Shown here: positions 34,139 through 45,752 of the stretch, in pieces
How the letters are laid out: each line of letters starts with the position of its first letter
How positions within the stretch are numbered: the first letter of the stretch is position 1
Source of the DNA: JAKAWQ01 sp035509315
GTDB lineage: Bacteria > Pseudomonadota > Alphaproteobacteria > Acetobacterales > Acetobacteraceae
DNA: 64,000 bases
Assembly (NCBI GenBank): GCA_035509315.1
Contig: DATJLS010000031.1
Span: forward strand, 1-64,000
Direction of reading: 5' to 3'
Notes under the pieces: model-generated
What the model was told of the DNA's origin: nothing
The model's database searches: none
What the model saw: the letters and a program-made list of their open reading frames with translations, nothing else
Program-made: the position numbers and the translations under genes

Positions 34139-35523
34139 AAGCCCGGGTCATTCTCCGACCGCGCAATATGGAAGCACGAAATCAAAACGTGAAAGGTGCC
34201 GCGGGCCGATGCCCGTCCCTATTCGGGAGAATTAGGAAGAGTACGATGACGTCGGCTGGATGCTGTCCGTGTTCCATACGAACTTGGAGCGGCCTTGTCG
34301 GCCGATACGCGGCCGAAAATATGAGGAGGTTACGAAAGATCGCCACGGACCGCCCTGCCGAGGCGGTTTGCCGTGTTTTGATCGTGGCCGGATCCGTTTC
34401 CACGGAGGAAATTCGTTCCCGATCCTGGAGAGAATGACCGGTTTCTTCCGTTGCCAAGAGTGAGGCCGGGACTCGTTACCCTTCATCGCTTCTTTCGGCC
34501 GGTCGCCGTCGCGGCATTCCGGACATACGCAAAGCATCTGCTGTGCCGTTTTTTTTGGCGTATGCACGCCATTCATCACCCTCTGACGTTGAAAGGTGCG
34601 ACGAACTTCGGGGCAGGACAGCCCCCATGAAGTGGCCGAGGGAATTGAGGGTGCGTTGCTCTGATTTTCCATCGTGGTCAAAGGCGGAGCAAGAGGGCCT
34701 CAGAGACTGTTTGAGAATGGGCTGTGATGAGTCGGTTCGCTCCAAGTTGGGGGCGCCGCAGGCGCCGGCCGGCGCGGCTTTCGAGAACCGGAGCGGAGCG
34801 ACCTTGAGATCAATATGGCTTCTGGCGGAGAAGCGCAGCGATCCGCCAAAGCCCAAGGGGAAGTCATAAAATTGATCGCCAAAACAAAAGGGCCGTGAGC
34901 ACCGGAAGCGCAGAAAGACGCGTCGGACGACCACCACAGCGCATTCTCAAACAGTCTCTGAGTGCCCGGATCCGTCGCCGTGAGGTGGAGGCCGCCATCG
35001 TCACCGTGAAAGGCGCGTGCCCTCTTCTTTCCGATTCGGAAATCGAAGGCAGTTGCAAGTGATTGATTTTCTGGTGGTTCTGGATGGCGGCGAATGGTCT
35101 GGTCGGAGGGTCGGAAAGAGGCGCCCGCCGAGGCCACGAATGCCATTCGCATAGAACGAGGCAGGGGGCCGCCGACGATCACAACCTGCCGGCCGCTGCT
35201 GATCCGATTCCGCTCAGGCGTGCTGACGAGGGGCGCCGAGGCTTTTGCAAGGTCAAAAGGTGGGGCATGTGATCAAACAAATCCGAGAATACTCCGCCGG
35301 ATCAATCGCGATGCGCCTCGGTCGACTCCGTGCCGGAGCAGCGCGCGGCTGCGCGGTGAGCCGTGCCCAGGTACCCCCCACTCTTGCCCTTGGCGCCGCC
35401 TCGCCCCGGAATCACACGCGACTCATTCGGGTCGATACCCGAACTCGGCCGTAACGTGGGTCACAGCGTCCCGGGGCATTGTTGCGCTTCAATAACCTCC
35501 GTCGAGAGAAGGAGGCACTTCCA
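34139..35523. other. Gene-poor accessory DNA with inverted-repeat element
   Basis: About 1.4 kb. Apart from the inverted-repeat element at 34703-34958 I find no supported gene. A minus-strand frame (34232-34681) contains CVCPECRDGDRP, a zinc-ribbon-like CxxC, but has no ribosome site and is not a known protein. Confidence 0.4.
34703..34958. mobile_element. Miniature inverted-repeat element, copy 2
   Basis: 256 bp, ends GAGACTGTTTGAGAATG and its complement. These ends match each other better than those of copy 1. Internal sequence (CTCCAAGTTGGGGGCGCC, GCGCGGCTTTCGAGA, CAATATGGCTTCTGGCGG and others) matches copy 1 at 26079-26341. Flanks are TCA and TGA, again TNA. No transposase gene. Confidence 0.75.
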
Positions 35524-35715
35524 ATGTCCACGCTGCTGAAGGCCGATCGCCTGAACGAGTTCGCCCGTGCAACGACCCGGCTTGCGCCCCCACCCGAGCG
35601 GCCAATCGTCAGGTTGCAATGGACTATCGATGCGACGACCGGCAGGCCGATCGGGCGTTGGGTGCTCCAGGAGAAGGTCTGCGCCGCGAGCTGCCGGACC
35701 GAAGAATCCGTTTGA
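35524..35715 (+). CDS. Small hypothetical protein
   Basis: 63 residues from ATG 35524, preceded by GAAGGAGG at the right distance. Upstream frame extension to 35479 is not needed. Sequence: a helical N-terminus (STLLKADRLNEFARATTRL) and then PPERPIVRLQWTIDATTGRPIGRWV, a pattern seen in short alphaproteobacterial proteins of unknown function. Two Cys at the C-terminus. Isolated. Confidence 0.6.
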   Translation: MSTLLKADRLNEFARATTRLAPPPERPIVRLQWTIDATTGRPIGRWVLQEKVCAASCRTEESV

Positions 35716-37050
35716 GCAGTCCCACGACCCCGAAAGCGGCGGGATGACAAGGGGCGTGCGGCTTACCTGAGCCCCCAACGCGCTTGTCCATCGGCGGCGG
35801 GCCGGGAGTCGCTTATGCTGCCGCCATCAATCGGCAAATCCACGAGAAACGGCTTTTGCTGCCCATTGCGGCTCTGCTGGCTCTTGAGGTTACGCAAAAC
35901 CTGCACGCGCTTCATTCCCCGCCGAACTTTTCTGTGCCTTAGGAGCTTCTGTCCCAGTGCATTCTCGTAGCCAGGGCGTATCAGGGTCTCGGGCCGGCAG
36001 TGCCGGTTTTGCCTGTGCCCGCAGCGCGAGCGGTCGAACGGTGAGTGGTTAGGCGAGATTGGAGGGTTAGAGCACAGCCTCGCCTCGGGCCCGGAGGGAT
36101 CAAAGAAATCGCGGACAGGGTGCGGGCGGCTGCTGGATCGCCGAGACTCGAGAGGTCCTGTGAGCGTTCTCTCTACGTCTGCATGCGGATGAGGGACGGC
36201 GGCCGAATTGCCGAATTTTGGGGCCTGCTTCCAACACTCTTGAAGGAGCGAGGCCGAGGTCAGCCCGCCCTCAGCCGAAGAATGCGCTCCGCCAAACAGC
36301 GCAGCAACGCGAGGAAACGTGAAATGGGGATCAACTCAGACCCTATCTGAATCTGACCGACTCTGCTGGACGCACCGCGTATATATTCGCAAGCGATATG
36401 CAGGGCACGAGCATGTGGAGAGGCACCCGCACCGAGCCGTGGCCGCCTGTCCCGACCACGGGTGCGCGGGCAGCGGCGTTCAAGCGAGCGCGCTCGGCGC
36501 CATCGCGAACGGCAATGCCGAGCAAGGCACCCACGATGGGCATCTGCTTCATGACTTCATTCGCGACACGTCCGGGGGCTCGACTGCCGACGAGGGCATC
36601 AACCACTTCGGCGGCTCCGGGCATGTCATCTCACAGGCCGGCAAGGGTATCCAGCCTGATAGCAAAGTGCTCGCCAGCTTTGGCATGCAATAGCCGACGC
36701 ATCGCCGAACATGGGAAGCCCCGCCCCGTGAAGAGCAGGCCCTGCTTCCCTGGGGGGCGGCCAGAAGCCACATCATTTAAGGCGCACTGCGGTTTAAGCG
36801 ACCCGCCGAGGTGACAGAATAGCAATATGAGGACGCGGGCAAGTCACCCGCGATCAAACGGGTCTTCGTCATTCACGCGCGGGTCATCCGAAAGTCTCAA
36901 CGGTATGAAGAGCTTGTCGGATGTGCCTGGCATATGGTGAGCAAATGGGTGTGACCGGTTCCAGGGAACGCAAGGTTGGCCTCCGATTCGCCACCCTATG
37001 ACTGATCGGCGTTCCTCCGTTCCACGGCGAATGACGAAGACCCGGTTGAA
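35716..37050. other. Gene-poor accessory DNA
   Basis: About 1.3 kb with no gene I can support. Near 36343-36693 three frames on two strands have coding-like third positions (a plus frame ending at 36693 with GINHFGGSGHVISQAGKG, and a minus frame at 36343-36624 with KQMPIVGALLGIAVRDGAERA), which suggests an eroded gene, but I cannot say which strand is real. Confidence 0.35.
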
Positions 37051-37266
37051 CTATTGATTGGTTTCTTCGGTTTGAATCCGCTTCGTCGTGGTCGTCGTGA
37101 CGGTTCCTGGCGGTGCGGTGGGCGCCATCACCATCGGACCACTGCTCGACTGTTCGGTCGTCGTGGTCGTCGTGGTGGCGGGCGGCGAGCTGCCGCAGCC
37201 TGCGAGCGTCGTACCGATCATTGCAATACCGACGATCGTTCCTAATCGAAATGTCAGATTATTCAT
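37051..37266 (-). CDS. Thr-rich lipoprotein
   Basis: 71 residues from ATG 37266 with TTAGGAGAAAGACA before it. A signal peptide ends in the lipobox LAGC, so the mature protein starts at a lipidated Cys. The mature part is low complexity: SSPPATTTTTTTEQSSSGP, and later TVTTTTTKR. Probably a small disordered surface or periplasmic lipoprotein. Lies 3' of another Thr-rich exported protein on the same strand (34-base gap), likely one operon. Confidence 0.7.
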   Translation of the reverse strand: MNNLTFRLGTIVGIAMIGTTLAGCGSSPPATTTTTTTEQSSSGPMVMAPTAPPGTVTTTTTKRIQTEETNQ

Positions 37267-37300
37267 TGTCTTTCTCCTAACTTTGTTAAAGATATCTCGA

Positions 37301-37648
37301 TCAGTTTCCGTTCGGCGAGGATGTCGTCGTGGTCGTGGTGGTGCGCTTGTAAGTCTGCTGCACCAATGGCGGCTGAGATGTGGTTGTGGTGGTGCTTTGC
37401 GAAACGGCACCACTGGCGTCGCCGTAGACAGTCTTGCGTGAATAGCTCGTGTTGCCCATGCCGTCATTGGTCTTGGTGATCACCGTGCGACTCAGCGTGC
37501 CGGGTGGCGGTGGTGTGATCTGCGGCGGCAGTGGCGCGACCGACGTGGTGGTTGTGGTGGTCGTAGACTGATAAGATGGGGTTTGCGCCAATGCGACGCC
37601 ATTTGCCAGCGTCAGGGCCGCGAACGACAGCAACAACTGTTTCTTCAT
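37301..37648 (-). CDS. Thr-rich exported protein
   Basis: 115 residues from ATG 37648 (KKQLLLSFAALTLANGVALAQ signal peptide); a start 6 codons upstream is possible. The mature part is Thr/Pro/Ser-rich with three poly-Thr runs (STTTTTTTSV, STTTTTSQ, RTTTTTTTSS) flanking a more complex central part TVITKTNDGMGNTSYSRKTVYG. The poly-Thr runs come from ACC/ACG/ACA repeats and may vary in length by slippage. It shares poly-Thr and KR-type spacers with the lipoprotein downstream, suggesting a paralogous or partner pair. Function unknown. Confidence 0.7.
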   Translation of the reverse strand: MKKQLLLSFAALTLANGVALAQTPSYQSTTTTTTTSVAPLPPQITPPPPGTLSRTVITKTNDGMGNTSYSRKTVYGDASGAVSQSTTTTTSQPPLVQQTYKRTTTTTTTSSPNGN

Positions 37649-37662
37649 GTCAGGACTCCACT

Positions 37663-37962
37663 TCAATTGCTGGACATATTAAACACGTGCCGAAATAATT
37701 GTGATGCCGGCACCTGTCGGGTGTCATCTGTTCCTATAAAAAGGGCGTCATTTTCACCTAAAAAAGGCAAATCCTTGTCTGTTGAATTTCTGTGATTCGT
37801 CGCCGAGATCACACTTGCTCTGTTCTCAATTTCCTCCGTCTCGCACGCGATCATGTTACCATCGGCATTGAGGACCGTCGCGCCGTTTCGGTCTATAGGA
37901 TCTTGGGAATCGCCTTTAAAGCCAAACCTGAATCGCATTGGCCTGTAGGTGTTGGGCTTCAC
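37663..37962 (-). CDS. Possible small hypothetical protein
   Basis: Up to 99 residues from a GTG at 37962 (or from an ATG at about 37938). IDRNGATVLNADGNMIACETEEI resembles the short strand-turn-strand motifs of small phage and plasmid proteins. No good ribosome site; low-GC stretch. Uncertain. Confidence 0.3.
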   Translation of the reverse strand: MKPNTYRPMRFRFGFKGDSQDPIDRNGATVLNADGNMIACETEEIENRASVISATNHRNSTDKDLPFLGENDALFIGTDDTRQVPASQLFRHVFNMSSN

Positions 37963-38106
37963 TTCGATTCCGGAACTCCAATTCGCATATTTCTCGGATG
38001 GGAGGTCTTAAGCAGAGAGTCTAAGCAGAGAGTCACTGTGTCGCTGCGCCGCATCGAGGATTTTGCAGCCCGATATCAGCGGTTCGGCAACGCTGTCAAC
38101 CGCACG

Positions 38107-38470
38107 CTATCGGGATTCGGCTTGGAGCGTTCCACGCGTGATTTGTGACATTTCATCCCAAAATTCGGCGAATTCCTTGCCGATCGTCATGAGCGCATCG
38201 GTTTCCGTTGTGCCTTCCAGGATCAAACCATCCCGTTCGAGCCGGAACGCTTTGGCGACGTGTCGCGTGAGCGCGCGTGCGAGCTCCGACTCCCTCGGCC
38301 GTGTGCGTCATGGCGTCCGTTGCCTTCTCCCGACGCGCCACGCGCGCATTCCGTGCCTCACGTTCGGTGCGCGCTTCAACACCGCTCCGGACGTCTCTTC
38401 CATCTTCGCCGGCACGGCACTCGTACGCGATATGGTTTCCATCTTTTGCACGCGTGATTTTCCCTTTCAC
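38107..38470 (-). pseudogene. Frameshifted hypothetical gene
   Basis: On the minus strand a GTG at 38470 opens a basic N-terminal part (KGKITRAKDGNHIAYECRAGEDG) in one frame; from about 38300 a different frame carries ESELARALTRHVAKAFRLERDG and then TDALMTIGKEFAEFWDEMSQ to a TAG at 38107. One frameshift near 38300 would join them into a protein of ~120 residues. I do not recognise the family. It sits in the low-density accessory segment. Confidence 0.4.
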
Positions 38471-39400
38471 GAACTTGCAAACCGTTCATATCGAAGGAGT
38501 CGGCTGTCGGCTCTCTCGAGCGGGATTCTTCCGACTCCGAGCGTCGCGGTCCGAGGCCGGTTCAAATCGGCTTGAGTTCTGCCAGTCGCATCGCCAATTC
38601 CACACCAGTTTCCTTCTGCTCGCATTCTGACCTGTCCTGCGCTTCCTATGGCGGTTCCCGGTCGTCGCCATCGCCACCGATTTCCGCAGCGTCTTCGTTT
38701 GGTTCTGTCGGGCCTATGCTCTGCTCTTCTGGGTCGCCGCGGGCTGCGAGGCATGGGCCGCACGCGGCGATCGTCAGCATCTGATCGGCTTGCGGATCTG
38801 CGTTGGGGGCCTCGAAATCGACGCGCCATTGCCGCTTCGCCCATCCGGCAGCCACGAGAGGCGCCCGGGAAAGACCGGCCTCTCGCTCGCGATCTCCAGT
38901 TTCAGGCCGGTCGGGGACGGGGCCGCTGCCACAGCTGCCGGAGCCGAAAAGCCGCCCAGCGAAGATTTTCACTCGCGAAACCCGTGAAATTGCGTGCCTT
39001 GCCCCGCAAGCGAAACGGCATCGGCGAGATCACAGGCTTTCCACCGGCGATCCTCGATGCTCGACCACGGCTCGCATCATTCGAGAGGCCCGGCATGCCC
39101 GAGCCGCACACTGCCGGTCCGTTTGCCGTGAGACCAGCCAGCGACCTCGCAGATCCGGCCCTCTCATTCCCATGCGGGATGCGCCGGCCTGCTTTCAGGA
39201 GCGAGTTCGCCCCGGCGGGCGAGAATTTTCCGAGCTTTCGCCCCGGCGGGATTTCGATCCTCCAGACCGACTTGCGAACGCGCAACGCTCGCGCGGATGC
39301 TGGAGGACAATCGGGGACAGTCAAGGACTGAAGCCCCTCACAAGATATTGATTTCTGCTGATTTTGGACAGTGCTGCACGGTCAGGGATTAGGGCCAGAA
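38471..39400. other. Intergenic accessory DNA up to tRNA-Cys
   Basis: About 900 bases with overlapping Arg/Pro/Ser-rich frames on both strands and no ribosome-site-supported gene. Nothing structural stands out. Confidence 0.35.
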
Positions 39401-39471
39401 AGGTCCGGGCCGGAATCGAACCGACGTACGCGGATTTGCAGTCCGCTGCATGACCACTCTGCCACCGGACC
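39401..39471 (-). tRNA. tRNA-Cys (GCA)
   Basis: 71 bases on the minus strand: acceptor GGTCCGG/CCGGACC, D arm GGCAGAGTGGTCATGC, anticodon stem GCGGACTGCAAATCCGC with anticodon GCA, T arm CGGTTCGATTCCG, discriminator U as expected for cysteine; CCA not encoded. Confidence 0.95.
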
Positions 39472-39644
39472 TCGGGCACCGGACTCTGGACACTGGCCCC
39501 CTGGGCGCGGCCTATATCGGGCCCGAGGTGATCGCGGGTCAAGGCACGAGGAGACCGGAAACGACGCTTCGGGGTGGCAGGGCGGGGGCAATCTGCTCTA
39601 AGAGACCCGCCACCATTCCTGCCCCGTTGCCCGCCAGAGATTCC

Positions 39645-40343
39645 ATGGAACAGATTGTGCCAGAACAGAAGATCGATTTCGCTGCCGCGCGCATGCACAT
39701 GGCTGAGAGCCAGCTCCGCCCGAACCGGGTCCATGATCCGCGGGTGCTTGCCGCCATGAAGAGCCTGCCGCGCGAGCGTTTCCTGCCGGAAGCGCTGGCC
39801 GCTTTCGCCTATGTCGATGACGACGTGCCGCTGGGCCAGGGACGCGTGCTGACGGAGCCGATGGTGCTCGCCCGGCTCGTCCAGCTTGCCGAGCCGCGTC
39901 CCGGTGAGCGTGCCCTGGTGGTGGGTGCCGGCACGGGCTACGGCGCGGCGGTGCTGGCGGCCTGCGGTCCGGCCGTGACCGCGCTCGAGGAGGATGAGCG
40001 GTTGCTGGCGGTCGCCCGCACCGTGCTGCCTGCCATGGCCCCCGCGGTCACGCTGGCCGAAGGCAAGCTCGCCAACGGCTGGCCTGCGGGGGCTCCCTGG
40101 CAGATCGTGCTGATCGAGGGGGCAGTGCTGCAGATCCCGCCCGCGATCATTGAGCAGCTCAGCCGTGAGAGCGGACGGGTCGTCACCGTGCTGGCCGAGC
40201 GGGACGCGGCCGGCCGGCCGGCCGTGGTCAGCCGGGCGGTCATCGGGCGCCCAAGCCTTGGCGGGCTTGCGATCCAGAGCGTCTTCGATTGTGCGACGCC
40301 GCTGCTGCCAGCCCTTGTCCCGCCACCTGCCTTTACGTTCTAG
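39645..40343 (+). CDS. pcm: Protein-L-isoaspartate O-methyltransferase family
   Basis: 232 residues from ATG 39645. SAM-dependent methyltransferase: RPNRVHDPRVLAAM, PRERFLPEALAAFAYVDDDVPLGQGRVLTEPMVLARLVQ, motif I ALVVGAGTGYGAAVLA, then acidic EEDERL. The family repairs isoaspartyl residues in aged proteins. Compared with E. coli Pcm, the central TISQP segment reads LTEPM, as in the alphaproteobacterial paralogue found next to tolC genes, whose activity is less certain. Cytoplasmic. Followed by the tolC-like gene on the same strand. Confidence 0.85.
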   Translation: MEQIVPEQKIDFAAARMHMAESQLRPNRVHDPRVLAAMKSLPRERFLPEALAAFAYVDDDVPLGQGRVLTEPMVLARLVQLAEPRPGERALVVGAGTGYGAAVLAACGPAVTALEEDERLLAVARTVLPAMAPAVTLAEGKLANGWPAGAPWQIVLIEGAVLQIPPAIIEQLSRESGRVVTVLAERDAAGRPAVVSRAVIGRPSLGGLAIQSVFDCATPLLPALVPPPAFTF

Positions 40344-40511
40344 CTCCGTCCCGGCCGCACAACACCTTGGCGAGAGGTCTTGAACCTGGACCTTGGCGCC
40401 GCGGGGTTGAGTGTGGCAGAGGAAAGAGGGGTTTGCTGCGCGCCTCGGATGGGTTTCAAATGAGCTTCACGGGGTGGCGCGGCGCGCGGGGGTAAGGGGG
40501 ACGCAGCGGGG

Positions 40512-42044
40512 ATGCGAGGCACGGTCGTGCGTTGCGAAAGGCCCTCGGGCGGATGGCTCCCGGGCGATAATCCCCGGAGGGGAACTGTCCTTCGCCGAAT
40601 CGGCCTGGGTGGTCTTGCCCTTTGTCTTGGGCTTGGCCTGGGTTTCCGCGAGGCACGAGCCCAGGGGGGAGGCGAGGGGGGAGTCCAAGGGGCGATCCCG
40701 ACGACGCTCGAGGAAGCCCTGGTGGCGGCCTACGACACCAATCCGCAGCTCCTTCAGGAGCGCGCCAATTTGCGCGCAGTGGACGAGAACGTGCCCAAAG
40801 CCCTGTCCGGCTGGCGTCCGACGGTGGTGCTGAATGGCAGCGGCGGATACACAAGCGAGAACCAGAGTTCGAAGATCGGATCGACCCTGATCACGCCCGG
40901 CGGCACCGTGAACCAGGACCTCAATCGCGACACTTTGACCGCCGAGGCGACGGTGACACAGCCGATTTTTCAGGGCGGGAAGACGCGCGCGAGCGTGTTC
41001 CAGGCGGAGAATCAGGTTCGGGCCGAGCGGGCGAACCTGATCGCGACCGAGGAATCTGTGTTCTTCAATGTCGTCTCCGCCTATGTCGGCGTGATCGAGA
41101 ACCGCGCCCTGGTGGCGGTGAACGAGAACAACGTTTCGGTGCTGCAGGAGCAGCTCGAATCCACGCAAGATCGTTTCCGGGTTGGCGAGCTGACGCAAAC
41201 GGACGTCGCGCAGTCGGATGCCGGGTTGGCGCAGGGCCAATCCGAGCTCGAGACGGCGAAGGGCAATCTGCAGACCGCGCTTGCAACCTATCTTCAGCAG
41301 GTGGGTGAGCCCGCGCCTGCCAAGCTCGGCGATCCGCAGCCTCTGGTTCTGCCGGTGAACTCGGAGCAGGGGGCGGACGACATAGCCTCCCGGAACAACG
41401 CGACCGTGATTGACGCGCTCTTCACGCTCGCGGCGGCGAAGAACAATGTCGACATCGCCTTTTCCGCCCTGATGCCTTCAGTGAACGTGCAGGGGAGCGC
41501 CTTTCTCCAGAACAATCCGCAGCTTCCGGACACCCAGTTCACCGGCTGGGCCGTCACGGCGAACCTGGCGGTGCCGCTCTATCAGGGGGGCGGGGAGTAC
41601 GCGACCGTCCGCCAGGCCAAGCAGCAGCAGGACGCTGCCGTGCAGTCCCTCGATTTCGACCGGCGCCAGGCGATCCAGTCCGCCTCCCAGGCATGGGAGA
41701 CCCTGATTGCGGCGCAAGCGGCGATCGTCAGCAGCCGGTCGGCCGTGCGGGCCAACCGGATCGCCCTCGAAGGCACCGAACGGGAGGCGATCGTCGGCAC
41801 GGCGACCACGCTCGACGTTCTGCAAGTGCAACAGAACCTTCTGACAGCCGAGACGACGCTGGTTCAGAACCTAGCCAGCCTCATAACCGCGTCCTATCAG
41901 GTGGCGGAGGCGATCGGCCGGCTCACGGCGCGTGACCTTGCCCTGCCGGTGCCCTATTACAACGAGGACGCCTATTACAACTCGGTCCGCGACGCTTGGG
42001 TCGGCACGGGCGGGCCGGCGGATACCGGAAACGGCCCGCCCTAG
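40512..42044 (+). CDS. TolC-family outer membrane efflux protein
   Basis: About 510 residues with a start that is not certain (ATG 40512 after CAGCGGGG). A hydrophobic leader IGLGGLALCLGLGLGFREARA ends near residue 50. Two OEP repeats: TTLEEALVAAYDTNPQLLQERANL and later TVIDALFTLAAAKNNVDIAFSALMPSV, with RVGELTQTDVAQSDAGLAQ and TLDVLQVQQNLLTAETTLV coiled-coil segments. Forms the trimeric outer-membrane channel for efflux pumps or type I secretion. Its TAG stop is formed by the left end of the TA-flanked element at 42041, so the original C-terminus may have been longer. Confidence 0.9.
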   Translation: MRGTVVRCERPSGGWLPGDNPRRGTVLRRIGLGGLALCLGLGLGFREARAQGGGEGGVQGAIPTTLEEALVAAYDTNPQLLQERANLRAVDENVPKALSGWRPTVVLNGSGGYTSENQSSKIGSTLITPGGTVNQDLNRDTLTAEATVTQPIFQGGKTRASVFQAENQVRAERANLIATEESVFFNVVSAYVGVIENRALVAVNENNVSVLQEQLESTQDRFRVGELTQTDVAQSDAGLAQGQSELETAKGNLQTALATYLQQVGEPAPAKLGDPQPLVLPVNSEQGADDIASRNNATVIDALFTLAAAKNNVDIAFSALMPSVNVQGSAFLQNNPQLPDTQFTGWAVTANLAVPLYQGGGEYATVRQAKQQQDAAVQSLDFDRRQAIQSASQAWETLIAAQAAIVSSRSAVRANRIALEGTEREAIVGTATTLDVLQVQQNLLTAETTLVQNLASLITASYQVAEAIGRLTARDLALPVPYYNEDAYYNSVRDAWVGTGGPADTGNGPP

Positions 42045-42151
42045 TGTCCTGCCCCTGAAATGCCTTCGCATTTCAGGGACCAGCAGGCCACTGAAAACAA
42101 AGAGCTAGTGTCCCGACGCATGATGACGATATTTACGAGTCGGGACACTAG
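42041..42151. mobile_element. TA-flanked miniature inverted-repeat element
   Basis: 111 bp starting CTAGTGTCCTG and ending CGGGACACTAG. Inside it are an 11-bp perfect hairpin (CCCTGAAATGC at 42053-42063 with GCATTTCAGGG at 42068-42078) and a 13-bp perfect inverted repeat (CTAGTGTCCCGAC at 42105-42117 with its complement at 42139-42151). The TA at both borders fits IS630/Tc1-type insertion. The left border supplies the stop codon of the tolC-like gene; the hairpin may serve as its terminator. Confidence 0.6.
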
Positions 42152-42192
42152 GTCGTTTCGCAGCATTGGGACGTGAAGATTGGGAACGAGCG

Positions 42193-42723
42193 ATGAGCGG
42201 CACGACTGATCCGCCGGCAAAGCCCGAAGGGGCCGCGCCCGCGGAGCCCTCGATGGAGGATATTCTTGCTTCGATCCGCCGCATCCTGAACGAGGACGGT
42301 GCAGCCCAAACCCCGCCGCCATTGCAGCCGGTGCCGGAGGACGTGCTGGTCCTGGACAGCTCGATGATGGTCGCCGAACCAAAGGCCGAGGGCATGGCGA
42401 GCGAACCGGTCGCGGGCGCAGATGCGCCGGTGCCCGCCGATCCGCCCTTCAAGGCGGAAAGCGGGGAAGAGGCGATACGCGAGGCGCGGCTGGTGGCACC
42501 CGAAGCCGCGGCCGCCGCCGCCGCCGCGGTCGGCGATCTCGTCAAGCGGCTGGCGAGCGAGCGCGGCACGCTCGTCTCCCGCAGCGGCCCGACCCTGGAA
42601 GATCTCGTGCGGGAGGAGATGCGCCCGCTGCTCAAAGCCTGGCTGGACGCGAACCTGCCCGGTCTGGTCGAGCGGCTGGTGCGCGCCGAAATCGAGCGCG
42701 TCATCGGCCGCATCGTCCCTTAG
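42193..42723 (+). CDS. popZ: PopZ polar organising protein (DUF2497)
   Basis: 176 residues from ATG 42193. N-terminal EPSMEDILASIRRILNED is the partner-binding helix of PopZ; a Pro/acidic disordered middle (~30-100) follows; the C-terminal LEDLVREEMRPLLKAWLDANLPGLVERLVRAEIERVIGR forms the helices that drive polar assembly. In Caulobacter PopZ gathers chromosome-segregation and cell-cycle proteins at the pole. Placement directly before valS is the usual alphaproteobacterial order. Confidence 0.9.
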   Translation: MSGTTDPPAKPEGAAPAEPSMEDILASIRRILNEDGAAQTPPPLQPVPEDVLVLDSSMMVAEPKAEGMASEPVAGADAPVPADPPFKAESGEEAIREARLVAPEAAAAAAAAVGDLVKRLASERGTLVSRSGPTLEDLVREEMRPLLKAWLDANLPGLVERLVRAEIERVIGRIVP

Positions 42724-42738
42724 AACGCGACGACCTGA

Positions 42739-42786
42739 GGTGGACTTACCGCAGGTCTGAATCACGCGAGAAAACAAATGGCTGGG
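42739..42786 (+). repeat. Dispersed short repeat, copy 3
   Basis: GGTGGACTTACCGCAGG-TCTGAATCACGCGAG-AAAACAAATGGCTGG: the clearest copy of the family, in the gap between popZ and valS, 15 bases after the popZ stop. Confidence 0.65.
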
Positions 42787-42991
42787 GCGGGAGGCGGTGC
42801 ATCCCGCGCGAGGACAGACCGCCATGAGCCGGGATCGGCCGATCTCGAGCCCGTGGAAAGGCCGCAAAACGGCCCGCCGCAACCAGGGGAACGGTCGCCC
42901 GGGGCGAGCGGGATCGTGATGATGAAAAATCATTACACGCCAGCGCGCGTTGCACTTGCGCTGCCGAGCCGAGCGAGCGAAAGCATCCGCC

Positions 42992-45688
<2,697 letters not shown>

Positions 45689-45752
45689 CATTCATCCTTC
45701 GTCATCCGTCATCGCCGCCGAAAGGGGCCGCGAAAAGGGGAGGAACGCATCG

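Noticed and set aside
37280..37570. ACC-rich repeats as CRISPR or satellite DNA
   Set aside because: They are the coding sequence of the poly-Thr runs in two real genes.
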